Origin: Seminavis robusta
Lineage: Eukaryota; Bacillariophyta; Bacillariophyceae; Naviculales; Naviculaceae
NCBI GenBank assembly: GCA_903772945.1
Contig: CAICTM010001810.1
Coordinates: 1 to 22,301 of the forward strand
Direction of reading: 5' to 3'
DNA length: 22,301 nucleotides
A program made the translations under genes and the position numbers. The notes below the pieces were generated by a model. That model was not told the origin of the DNA and made no database searches. It saw only the letters and a program-made list of their open reading frames with translations. Within the stretch, counting starts at the first letter, position 1, and each line of letters opens with the position of its first letter. Positions 1 to 10,658 of the stretch are shown here, in pieces.

Positions 1-990
1 AGTGATCAGGACCATTCTGTTGTAGATCAGCCGTGCGCAATACAGAATGGTAAGAACCTTAGACTACAAATTAGAAGAAAAATAGAGTTGAAATAATAAC
101 ATACTAGGAGAAATTAGGATTTAAAACGTAGTGGAACGGGTCATGGAAAATAACATATCATGACCAACACATGCTTAAAATACGGGGCCTTGTACAGATT
201 GCATTCCACGTGCAACCAAAACAGCACCACTAATAGGCAAGTCCCAACCAAAAGGTCAAGATGTACAGTTTCGGAAAGTGGTGTGGGTGCAAAAATAACC
301 AGCTGATCTCCTCTTTTTCACGAGGAAGGTCAGCCACTTAGCAATTTGTCTGGCAGTTGGCTTTCTGCCGAAATTACACAGTGCACATGACAAACACCTT
401 CTGAATTGAAGAACGTAGGCAGAAAGCTGGCTGCCTGAAAAGTTGCTAAGTGGCTTGCTTTCGTCCTGATTCTAGATTTCTGTTCTGTGCTGGAATCCAA
501 GCTTCACCTTCTGAATTGGGGGAAAAGGTCCATATTGCTACCTTGGACATAATCCTTTGTAAGACGAGACCATGTCTATGTCAAATTTTGACCTACTACT
601 GTTTGCCCCTTATCTTGACCAAAGGTCATATCAGGCTTCTTAGACGATTTCAACAACAACAGATTCAAATGATGCAACTCAGCTTACACATGTAGCAATT
701 CCAACCTATACAGCCATCTCCTTTCCAGTCACCTCCAACGAATGGCTGTTGTCAGAGATACTGCCACTGGTTGACGCATAGGAGAGGAAGACCACCTCAT
801 GATGCCACCTGTCGAACTCAATTAAATGGATATCTGGCATAACAGCAATAAATATTTAGATGCGTCAAATCCATTTCTAAGATAGCCATTAACTTACAGT
901 AAAGTTCCACAATGGACAGCATGGTGTGGTTGCAAGAATCCAAGGTTGTGAATGTCTTCAATGCAATCATCAACAAAAGTCTCACTCATC
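1..990. other. Non-coding stretch apart from the hairpin
   Basis: No open frame here looks like a real protein: the short plus-strand frames at 450-695 and 926-1129 have no recognisable composition or domain. The only structure seen is the hairpin at 333-454 with its nearby 14-bp direct repeat. Confidence 0.5.
333..454. repeat. Long imperfect hairpin (37-bp arms)
   Basis: Arms 333-369 and 418-454 are inverted copies, 31 of 37 positions matching, around a 48-base loop. Four of the six mismatches become G:U pairs if the plus strand is transcribed. The loop contains CACCTTCTGAATTG, which recurs at about 506-519 just outside the hairpin. It may be a small foldback element or a structured RNA precursor; nothing else near it indicates a gene. 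Confidence 0.7.
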
Positions 991-994
991 AAAG

Positions 995-1510
995 TCAATA
1001 TTTGAAGGAGATTTGGTTGTTGTAGTCATACCAGTGGGAACAATACCCACGCCAAGCATCCATCACAATCTGTCCCTCATTGAAGTAGAAGTCATAGCTC
1101 TTATTGGTAGTAATCATTTCCCTCACTAACCAATAGATGCACTCAATGAAGATATCCTTCCTTTCACATCGTTCTGGCCCCTCCAGCATTTCATAAAGGG
1201 TGGAGAGAACAGCACTGTACCATTTTGGACTCTTCTGAAGACCCCACTCAAACATGTAATCCATGATGCTTGTCATGTCAGGAGGAAGAGGCTTGCATGC
1301 TCCTTGGTATATTAACTCCTCAAGATCGGGCACTTCATTTGTGGGCCAACAATGAAACTTCTGGTAGTTGGTGAGGTGGGGCTCTTGTTCTTCCACAATG
1401 ATGTACTTGCAAGTGAATCCATTCCTTGTGGTCCTCAGCTCATTGAATGGGTATGCATCATTGACACTCAGTAGCCACTTGGAGAACACAGGAGTAGTTG
1501 CGATCCTCAT
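995..1510 (-). CDS. Hypothetical protein, ~171 aa, unrecognised
   Basis: I do not recognise this protein. The frame is open from 1642 down to the stop at 995-997, but the first true ATG is at 1510, giving about 171 residues starting MRIATTPVFSKWLL. It is rich in Trp, Tyr and Cys with well mixed polar residues (for example WGLQKSPKWYSAVLSTLYEM and IECIYWLVREM), unlike a chance frame, and has no signal peptide or membrane segment. A second minus-strand frame starts at an ATG at 1694 (MSSTTSQRIRWFDLNSN) and overlaps the 5' end in another register. The real gene could therefore start at 1694 with a small intron or a 1-base frameshift near 1500-1530. The C-terminal end could also be spliced. Being protein-coding at all is moderately likely. 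Confidence 0.45.
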   Translation of the reverse strand: MRIATTPVFSKWLLSVNDAYPFNELRTTRNGFTCKYIIVEEQEPHLTNYQKFHCWPTNEVPDLEELIYQGACKPLPPDMTSIMDYMFEWGLQKSPKWYSAVLSTLYEMLEGPERCERKDIFIECIYWLVREMITTNKSYDFYFNEGQIVMDAWRGYCSHWYDYNNQISFKY

Positions 1511-2129
1511 AGTCGCGATCTGTTTGGTTTCGAGGCAACAGACGTCGATCGTTCTGTTCGAAATGCAACAGAGATCGGAGGAAATGGGAAGGTACTGTGC
1601 GAGCGAAGGATTGGGAAAAGAGCGAGTCAGTATCTGTTGCACGATTTGAATTCAAATCGAACCAACGTATTCGCTGTGACGTAGTTGATGACATATTGTT
1701 GTTCTTCAGATGTCTTACCAATGTGGGAGATGTCTGTTTTATATAAAAGACGTAGAGGGTCATTGCCTTCTCCCCTACTTTCTTTAATAAGTAGTTCTGT
1801 TTGTTTGATCGTGGCAGTTATGACTGAATCATGCCATGCATGCTCTCAACGTCGGAATTGGGAATCCAACTGATAACCCTCTCCCTTTCTTTTTTCTTTT
1901 CCCTCCCCGCGCTGCTGCCTGACCCCCCCTAAATCTCAGAAAAGGCAGAGAGGGGAAGGCATGCAGGATGCATGCAGGAACGCGAGGCCAGCAATCGATG
2001 GAGTGAGCAGGGCACCAGGATCAGAGCCAAGTTGAGGAGGGAGGGCATGTTGTAAGGAGCGTGGTACGAACCGGTACGCCTCTCTAAATCTTATTATGTT
2101 GTCTCGAGTGATGTCACTCGACTATGACT

Positions 2130-2487
2130 GGACCTCTGTGGAAATGTTGATTTAGTCGTGGGTAGTTCTCCTAAGTCGTTAATAGGAGACGTGCACGTCT
2201 CCTATAATCGACTTAACGTCTCCTATTTTTGGAGACGTCTCTTATTTAAATGAGAAGTCTCTTAATTATTAGGAGACGTCTCCTATTAAAGACTTAAATA
2301 CCGGGTAGTTAACACTGGTACGTCTCTTATTGCTTAGGAGACGTCTCCTATAAATAAGCGAAGTCTGCTATTTTAGGATACGTCTCCTATTTCGAAACCA
2401 TGTCTCCTAAGTAGCTTACGTCTCCTATAGGAGAAGTGTTAAGTCTCTCAGCGAAATACCCACGATTCAAGATTTCCACAACGGTCC
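2130..2487. mobile_element. MITE-like element, CGTCTCC family, copy 1
   Basis: The ends are inverted: GGACCTCTGTGGAAAT at 2130 against GGACCGTTGTGGAAAT read inward from 2487. A second inverted stretch (CGTGGGTA / TACCCACG) lies just inside. The 358-bp body contains about ten copies of CGTCTCC or its complement, usually followed or preceded by TA, in both orientations. It includes a perfect 24-bp palindrome at 2182-2205 and two AGGAGACGTCTCCT palindromes. There is no ORF, so it would be non-autonomous. No clear target-site duplication is visible. It interrupts repeat R-A. Confidence 0.75.
2182..2205. repeat. Perfect 24-bp palindrome
   Basis: ATAGGAGACGTG at 2182-2193 is followed directly by its exact reverse complement at 2194-2205. 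It is built from two head-to-head copies of the element's GGAGACG motif. Confidence 0.9.
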
Positions 2488-2917
2488 TGTCACTCCGCCG
2501 TGTGGAGGCGTCGGCAGAGCATTGCTCTTTTGAGTTAGGGTTAAAGTCCTTGCCGTTCTTTTATTAATGCTTTGGAAGGACGGTACCGATACCGGTAGCT
2601 ACGTACCGGTAAGCATGGTACTGCACGGCAGGATGGACAACATGAAACAGAGAAGTTGCATTGCCAAGGACATAATGCAAGCCTCCTGTATCCGCACATA
2701 TCAGTACATGTACGGCAGCTTCGCTAATCTGCGTGGTTGCGGTAGTCATTTCCTAGTTACGTCTCCGTCACCATGTTTGCTCTGTCATGTCCGAGCTGAC
2801 ACTTTCCCTCTATACTTGGACTTTTAGCTTCCCTCATCACATTTGGATTCATTCATTCTCACACAATGCCGGATTGACCGATACAAAGTAGAACAGTAAA
2901 TCCAAATCGTTAAGTAG

Positions 2918-3092
2918 TCATAGTGATCTGGAATCAGGGGTTCATCCTGTTGGTGCATTTGCAAGCCACGCTCACAGGAGCCTGTCTATCGTACGGAAGG
3001 AACGGAAGCGGCCCCAGGTAGCTACTGTAATAGCTACTAAGCTAGCTAGTACCTGGTAGCAGGAAAAAAGGAACCTCTAAACCGAGACAATA
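2918..3092 (+). repeat. Dispersed repeat R-B, copy 1
   Basis: This stretch matches 15222-15405 in direct orientation over about 175 bp, with shared blocks TCCTGTTGGTGCATT, CTCACAGGAGCCTGTCTATC, CTACTGTAATAGCTACT and GGAACCTC. It lies immediately downstream of the stop of the giant minus-strand gene and may be part of its 3' untranslated region. Divergence is substantial (roughly four in five bases agree by eye). Confidence 0.75.
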
Positions 3093-3165
3093 AAACGAAA
3101 AAACGGATGTTGCAAGTGAGTCCACTCCCGTGGACTTCAACCAAGCGGGATTAGCCGGGACACAC

Positions 3166-6100
3166 TCACTCGAGGGTGCCGTTAAATTTGTAGGAACAGT
3201 TGCCGAGAAAGACGGAGCCCGGCTCCTTGGTAAAAGCCTCATGGTCTCCAAAGCCAACCCATTGTTCAGTAAAGTTGTAGGACGAGCCACTGAAGTCCAA
3301 CTCGGTACCAAAGACGTAGCATGTCTCTGTTGGAAGGCAGAACTCATTCGAATAGAAACGCAGTGGACCAGTACCATTGCAACTGGAACTTGGACCCAAT
3401 TCTTCAATGTACAAGGTGCCATGAACCGTGTCGCTGTCGTACAAGATAGCTCCAGTAGAATCATCAACAAGACTCCAAGTCGTCTGCGCACAGGCAAAGA
3501 TGTCAATATCAAACAACGTGGTGCCGTTTGGACATGCCAGGCAATTCCCAATGTAGACCTTCCCATGACCCACAGTAATTGTGTCAAATACAACTCCATC
3601 CAACAGAACTTCGAATTGGTCTCCGGCACGACCGGGCGTTCGATTCTGTGGGGCTGGTTTATCTTCATTCAAAACCCTAGCCCTGGCAACAAGATCAAGA
3701 CCTAAAACGGATGAAAAGTAGGGTCCAATAGGCAAGACTTTCTCAATGATCAGTGTCGTGTAGCCGGCGTTCTCGATCGCAAGCACCACGTCATCAGTAG
3801 TTGGCAGAAACGTAAAGTCAACATCAGCCAGAAAGTTGGTGTTCAATCCATCAGGCACCTTCCTCTCTATGAATTTCACTGCCATGAGGCCGGCGTAAGT
3901 CTTGTTGAAACTGGCAGAGAAAACTTGCTGATAGAATTCGATCGTCGCCTTGTACAGCGAATCGAGTTCTGCTTCAGTTGGACATGCAGGGATGTCACCC
4001 GTGCCACCTATCCTGTACGTAATGTCGACACTAATGACAATACGCCCAGCTGTTGAAGCCGTGGGAAAGTATAGAACTTCCAAGTGCGACGCCTCGAGGA
4101 AAATGCATCGATCAGTTGTGCCAACGCAACCAATGGGTATGATCTCGGCAACAGAGTAGTTGAAATCATCGTTGCGGTAAGAGATCTTTTCGAAAGTTCC
4201 TGTTTCGTTGTCAAGCATTAGAAAATCATAGGCAACTCCACTGTTACTTGGCGTCAGCGCCACCTCCAAGAGCGACTCATTGGCTGCACATTGCCAACCA
4301 ATTGTTTGATGTGACATGTTCTCTTCTTCGCTGGCCTCTGTTGTTGCACATGCTTGCACCTCCGTAGAGTTGTTGATGAAAGGATCCATCCGAAGGAACG
4401 AAGCAAGGAATCCATAGAAATTTGGTGCAATAGTGGTGGCATAGTGCTCGTGGTGGAAAAGGAAGAGATCATAAAGAGCTTTGTCTTCCTGATAGACTTC
4501 TCGCTGCGGCCAATCAAGGCACATCCCAGTGGCGGAAGGAGTGCCAGGGCCAAAACCTCTTTGCACAAACATACTGTCATATGCTGCCTTGGCTGCCACA
4601 ATTTCAGAGAGAACCAAAGGGTCGCCCCATTCCCCAGCCATCAGATTGACAAGGTAACTACCAATGTCGATCGCCGATGGACGTCGAGCGCCAGGAGGGT
4701 CCAAAATGTTTCCGAAAGCAACAGCACAAGTGCGGGCTCTGGAAATGATGGATATCGCGTTGACATCATTTAACTGCAAGAGAGCATGCAGGCGCTCTGA
4801 GAGCGTTTCAAGGGCCTCCAAGAAGCTTGGAAATTTTGCCATTTCCACAATGGACAAGGTCTTAGGATTTTGGTGACTACTGGAACCTTGAGTTTCGTAT
4901 AGGAAGGTGTCGAGAATTTGAGTCGCCAGCTCCAGTGCGGACGATGCTGGCCCCAGCTTCCCATAAGCCCATCCTATGAGAGGAAGAAATGAAGTAAGTG
5001 CGTCATTAGGCATCGTTTTCCAAATCCCATGAACTGCATTGCACAGATCACCCTTACCATGTCCAGGAGTCACTGACTGGCTTGCCAAAAGGTATTCTGC
5101 GACATTCAGGTAGTCATCGGCTGCTCCCAACGCCCCCATCAACACACTATCAAAACCTAGAACTTGAAGCTTGTCTGGCCCCCCTGTGTTTGCCAGGGAG
5201 CTCTGAATGGCAAAAGCAAGTTTCGAATTGGGCAACAGCCTCCCTACTACCGGGCCATTGTCGTCGCTTCCAAAGCCAGCAGCACCACCTGAAGAGCCGG
5301 AAAACACCATCATCAGATCATCAAACCCGTTAGCAAGACAATCCCCCAGCGCATACTCGAGAAAGCTCTGAATCGTTGTTGCATTGCTGGAGTCTTGTTC
5401 TTTGGGTAACCGCACTTCTTCTCTCATCGTCCAGATGCTTCGATCAAATGTGACATAGCGGCTCCCAACGAAAGTAGCACCTGTAGTAGTGATGCCATCT
5501 GCATCAACGGTGTTGGGGAGGCCTTCTCCGCCTTGACCCGAGTCATAATACACCCAGGTTCGAATATTCGGGCTTCTTACGGCAGCAGAGAGAGAAAGTT
5601 CCTTGTAGTCCTGCCTCAACCAATACTCCAAGTTGCTGTCTGCATGCATGGTAACCACCAAGCAAACGTTTTTAGGGACTCCAGTTGGTGTTACAGTTGG
5701 TGCAGTGGGAGTTGGCGCTGTTGTTGGAATACTTGTTGGCGCTGATGATTTTGTAGGGCCAAACGTTGGAACTGATGACTGTGTTGGTTGTGATGATTCA
5801 GTTGGTGGCACTGATGGAACTGTTGAAGCGGGCGGGAATGCTGCAGCGCTAGTGCAAGCTGACCCAAATCGGATGTTGCTATTGAGCGCAGAGCCTTCTT
5901 CAATTGTCCGGTTCGCTACTAAGTCATCGCCTAGGTAAATGGAAAACCAGACCGAAGTTCCCAAAGTATCCTGTGCTGTCGTGAGGGTAAAGGAATAACA
6001 TTCATCAATGGAGACACAAGCATCTTCAGAAAGCAGTTTGGCTGATCCTGCAACTTTGGTAGTAGACAATGCAACTTCCATACCCCTGGAGTCGATGACA

Positions 6101-9100
6101 CTCCAGTGAGCCTCAATGCAAGCATAGACCAGCACCTTGAGGAGCTGCTTTCGAGCAGGGCAGGCTGAACAAGCCCCAACAGAAACTTGCTTCAGCCAAC
6201 CATCGTTCAACGAGTCACTCTCGACTCTCAAATCCCCTAGAAACAGATCGTACTGCAACGTTCCATAGTTTCTTGTGATTTGCGGTGAAAAACAGGGCCC
6301 GACCGGCCCGTACTTCAGCGTCAGAACGTGGCATTCGTCTCTTGCCACGCAAGCTTCGTCCATCGTTGTCATTCTTCGGTTTGATTCACTGTAGCCATCA
6401 CCAGCCATTGCGATGGATCTGGTGCTGTTCTTCATGACATTCCAGGATATCCACTGCGGCTCGTCATGCAAATGTAAAGACAATCGAAGTCGGGATGAGC
6501 CTTTAGGGCATTTCTGAATCAGCGAATAAACCTCTGTGGCTCCCGCACGATTGATCCCGCTGTCGGGCAAGCCAACAGCTAGAACCGAGTCCAGCCCTCC
6601 AAAGATTGCCAAGGACACCGACTCAGAAGAAGCGGGCAATGGCTCCCCCAACCGCGCCCAAGACGAACCCTTCCATTCGAAGACTTCAATAGGCGCGACG
6701 CCAGTGCCGGTTGTTGGGGCAGCTGTTGGAGGAGCAGGTTGCCCCGGCAAAAAAGTGAATATGTTTATGTCTGACCTGGACACTTCGCAAGCGCTCTGAT
6801 GATAACCCTTTCTTGGACCAACAGCTAGCATAGATCCATCGAAAGCAAACGTCCTGTTGTACCCGCAACCACCGTTGTTGGTCGGGATGGATCCTTGTTG
6901 CATCCAATTCAAGCCGTCCCAAAACATGACAACAATGTTGGAACTGCAAGAGCATCTGTGGGAGATTGTCGATCCTGGGTTTAGAGGATCGCATTCTTCA
7001 TCGTCAGGAGAGCACACTCGGGCAGTCTTCACTGTCTCGATGGAGCCCGTAGGCAATTCCAGTGCCACAGAGTTTCCATCGCGTGACATTGCAACTGATT
7101 CTAACCGGAAAGAGGATCCAATCACCTTCTTGAATAGATCTTGCCCTCGTTGGATGTAAGAGATTCCGTTGTATTCAAGCACCCACCCCCTCCAATGCCT
7201 CGCACAACATTCTTGTCGTGAAAACGAACTACCAGAGACACACCGCTGACCAGACACACCGCCGCCTTCAAAAACGGAAAACCCTTCCTCTTCGACCTCA
7301 TCGACAACAGTTAGTACCATGCCATCGCCCGACAGGGCAACAACAAGGTGGCCAGACTCATCCCGCTTAGTTGGAATTGGAGACGAGAATGGCAGAGGCC
7401 GAAAGTCTCCACTGGAGTCAACCGAAAACACCTCTACTCGAGACGGATGGTTCAACCCCACAGCAACAGTGGAACCATCATCGGAAATATCCGCTGCGAC
7501 AGCGTCTTTGAATACGCTTGTCTCGGTGCAACGCCTGATTTCACAAAAAAAGACCACGACGGATCCGCAGCCTTGAACAGCGACGACGAGGGGGGTGAGG
7601 GAAGTGGATGTGTCCAGAAGGTAACGGGGGTTGCTCGCCACAGACATGTGTTCCACCTCGATATCACCAAGCAGAATGGATTGGGGCCGCTCGACCCAAT
7701 CTGCGCCATCCCTGTCGTACAACCTGATTCGATTGTTTCCGGTTGCTGCGACAACCAGAACATCTCCCCTCTTTGAGAGTGCCACTGCGCTACCTAAGTT
7801 TGCACCTTCTTCTCCCATCAGCGGATTGCCATGGGCTAGCCATTGGTTTGGGGGCAATCTGCAGTGCACGTTTCCTGAGCTCACACGACCACTTTCCTCT
7901 TCGCCACATTTGTTTTCTGCTGTACTCAAGCAAGTCACAGAGCAGCAATCTCCGCCGTCCAGGGCAAACTCTTGACAGGGCAGAAACAACCAGCCAATTG
8001 AGAAAGATCACATCGCTGCTGACACGAGAACCCCGCAGAAAGCACGTACCTTGTGTATTAAAGAAAGCATCACAATGAGCATTCCTCGTAGGAGGGACCT
8101 CGCAGAGACTACCCGATTTTGGTGGATCGGCACATTGACAGGACCCATCGACGCATCTCCCATCATAGAGGCACGGGTTGCTCTTGCTGTCGCATATCTG
8201 GCATACCAGCCGGGTGTCGACCGCATTAGTAGGTGACTGATTCTCATCCAAACGATTGTGCCCACTTGCTGTGAACCATTGAAGTCCAACTGGCGTACTG
8301 GAGTCTGTGTAGCTTTCAGCATCCATGGGTTCGGTCAGGAAGGACACGGAATAGTTCGCGGCATGGCCATGGAAAAAGTACTTAAAGAAGTTCGCAATCG
8401 AGGAGTTTCCCATTGGAACACGTTCTGGGTTCATTGCATGCAAGTCCTCATCACTGATCCTCCCACCCAGGGGTAAGGCCTCTGAAAAAGTTAGAGCCCA
8501 GCGCCGTCCAGTGAACAAGATGATGTCGTAGACACCTGAAGGATACTCCTTGACATAAATGGGAAGGTTGTAACTCTCGACGTATTGGTCAGCCGAAACC
8601 TGCACCGTCTCAAATGTGGTTGCCCAAGCTCGGGTGCTTAGGAACTCTTGGGATCGCAAGTCCACGGTAAGCTTCGTGCAGGGCTCATGTTCACACCTCA
8701 GACCCTGTCGGCCACTGTCACAGGAGCACACAGCCTTTTCGCCGCACTTGCCTTGTCCTCCACAATCTGAGTCCTCTTTGCAATCAAAGCAAGTCAAATA
8801 AAATGGATTGAGCAGCACCTGCCTCCCAGTGTCATCACGAACATACCAGGTGATGTAGGCTGTGTCCGTGATATCAAAGGTGTCGGTAGGTGAAGATCGG
8901 GCATCCCAGCCTTTCTCACAGGATTCACTTTCATCGTTCGTCGAGGATTCCCAGCGAAACGTCCAGGCCCCAATCTCATCACAGTAGGAAAATTTCGCCA
9001 CATGCGTTCCAATAAATTGCGAGCGTCGCTCCACATACTCAACGCGACGTTCCTTAAGGGGAGAATAGGGGGCCGGCTGAATATCATACAGGCCACTGAA

Positions 9101-10464
9101 GACACCCATGGATGCCACAAAGTCGTCTCCAAGCTGGGGATACGGTACCGGTATCAGGAAAACAGAAGTGTAAGAGTCTCATCGTCCATTTCCTATTCCA
9201 GATCTCCTTTTCATTGACGTACCTGGACGAATATGGTTTTACACAGGTAAACCCCATTGTTCTGATTCGATACGACAACACCCAAGCCAACCAGCAGGCC
9301 AGTAAGTATGGACAATAGAAGAATGATTTTCGCGGCGCGGCCTCGTTTCTTTTCCAACTGATACTCAGTCGTTGTGACTTTGGAAGCATCAATTTTGCAA
9401 TTCTTTCCTATAAATCCTTGCGCTGAGAGAAAGAAAAAGATATCATCCAAGCTTGAAACGAATCCGATTGCTGTGAAACTCAGCAGGAGATTCACCACAG
9501 TATCACTTGTAACAATCAAAAGAAACGTGACAAAGAGACCAAAGGCGCCTTCAGCCACCCGTGCCAACAGTGAATACAGATATTTAGGACGGGTAGCCTT
9601 TGGAAAGAACGTGTGTAGATCTTCACAGTAGCCATCATGGAACAAATCCAAAGAAGTCAGCAAGTCCCCTTGAGTAAAAATCTGGCAAAGCAAGTATGAG
9701 GGTGAGCAGGGGCGTCAAGATCCAACTAGAGAAATCCCAGTAAGGATCCTTACCGCAACGATGATAGCAATGAATTGCGTGAAACGCAGCTCTTGATTTG
9801 CGTTGGCTGGAATGCCAAACTTGTTGCCCTCTTCGCCCAGAGCAAGCATGTCCAGATAGAACAGCACGAAGATTGCCATTTGGAAAACAAATACCACTGT
9901 CCCCAGCCAAAACGACGGACTGGCCTTTGATGAGGTCAAGAGAAAGGAGAAGGTATCTTCGGGCAGTGTCTTGCATTTGCTTGGCGTCTCTTCCTGGGCT
10001 GCCTCGAGCGTTTCGATTTTCTGGCCGTAGTTCTTGGTTGTGTTGGTAAGCTCAAACACTTTCTTCTCTAGATCTGCCATTTCCAGCACTTTCTTCTCCA
10101 TTTCCATCTGTTTCTGCTCCACGTCTGCCAGTTTGAAGCGCAAATGCTTGTTCTCCGCGAGGATTGCTTGGTTCTCCGCTCGGGTTGTAAGGTTCTCGGC
10201 ACGCATTCTGTGGCCCAAATCACTGCTACTGAGCACACAAAACAACATTGTCAGTGCACTACAATCGCTTTGATCTCATAGAAGCCACCTCCAGCAACAC
10301 ACTTACTTCGCATCAGCTGGCAGCAAACGTTCAGTTTCCGACGAAAACTCACGATAAGCCTCTTCATCGATCTCTTCGTTCTCCAAACTCTCAGCTCCCT
10401 TTGCGTCTTCTTCTTCTAACACGACGACTTGAATAGGCTCGTCAGGAGCCGGTTCCGTCATCAT
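3166..10464 (-). CDS. Giant multi-domain membrane/surface protein, 2,326 aa, 5 exons
   Basis: Inferred exons: 10464-10307, 10228-9754, 9681-9223, 9133-8050, 7970-3166. The introns (78, 72, 89, 79 bp) are all GT-AG and keep phase, and the exons sum to exactly 2,327 codons. Domains: coiled coil ~62-134; hydrophobic segments ~159-182, ~201-218, ~252-290 and ~328-348; EGF-like ~479-512 and ~675-708; LNR-like DGGDCC at 730-735 split by intron 4; propeller-like repeats ~760-1200 (ALSKRGDVLVVAATGNNRIR); Cys modules ending ECY-F-L; Thr/Pro linker ~1445-1490; clostripain-like C11 region from 1495 to ~1900; a last Cys module at the C-terminus. The large C-terminal part, rich in NxS/T and paired Cys, is probably outside the cell. 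The C11 dyad looks lost (VFSGSSGG at 1614-1621; V1668 in GFDSVLMG), so I infer a binding rather than proteolytic role. The start is ATG 10464, with a second ATG directly following. Confidence 0.85.
9134..9222 (-). other. Intron 3 of the giant gene
   Basis: Donor GTACGT follows CAG at 9223 and acceptor CCCCAG ends at 9134. Removing it joins KTIFVQ to LGDDFVASMG in phase 0. It carries a TACGGTACCGGTATC palindromic block of the type scattered in intergenic DNA here. Confidence 0.8.
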
Positions 10465-10593
10465 CGTTCAAAGTAAGCAACAACACAATCAATAACAACA
10501 GACTTGGTCTTTTCTTGCTGTCCTCTATAGCTACATGTATACACGACAGCAAAACGAAAAATGAGGCCAATAGGATCTTTCTTGACAAGCCCT

Positions 10594-10658
10594 CGCAGTA
10601 CGGTATAATAGTACGGTACCAGGTACCAGGTACCGGTATTAATACCAGGTACGGTACC
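10594..10658. repeat. GGTACC/ACCGGT palindrome cluster
   Basis: This segment is built of overlapping GGTACC, ACCGGT and GTACGG blocks, including the perfect palindrome GGTATTAATACC and three GGTACC sites in a row. It directly abuts the left end of the element at 10659. Similar blocks lie at 2070-2080, 2581-2612, 9141-9155, 11490-11690, 19098-19106 and 19292-19338. Confidence 0.6.

Larger units (their letters stand above)
2071..2610. repeat. Dispersed repeat R-A, copy 1 (interrupted)
   Basis: The left part 2071-2100 (CCGGTACGCC, then TCTAAATCTTATTATGTT) and the right part about 2507-2548 (GGCGTCGGCA, then TTTTGAGTTAGGGTTAAAG) match 19101-19128 and 19223-19264 in the same order and strand. Copy 1 carries the small element 2130-2487 between the two parts. 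Copy 2 does not. Both copies end in ACCGGT-rich sequence. The family is unnamed. Confidence 0.65.

Noticed and set aside
2101..2487. TGTCACTC on both sides of the first element as an 8-bp target duplication
   Set aside because: The left copy (about 2113-2120) is separated from the GGACC end by nine or so bases while the right copy abuts GGTCC, so it is not a clean duplication and may be chance.
3130..3705. Plus-strand ORF of 191 codons
   Set aside because: It lies antisense to the last exon of the giant gene, whose frame shows clear domain and Cys patterns, so it is a shadow.
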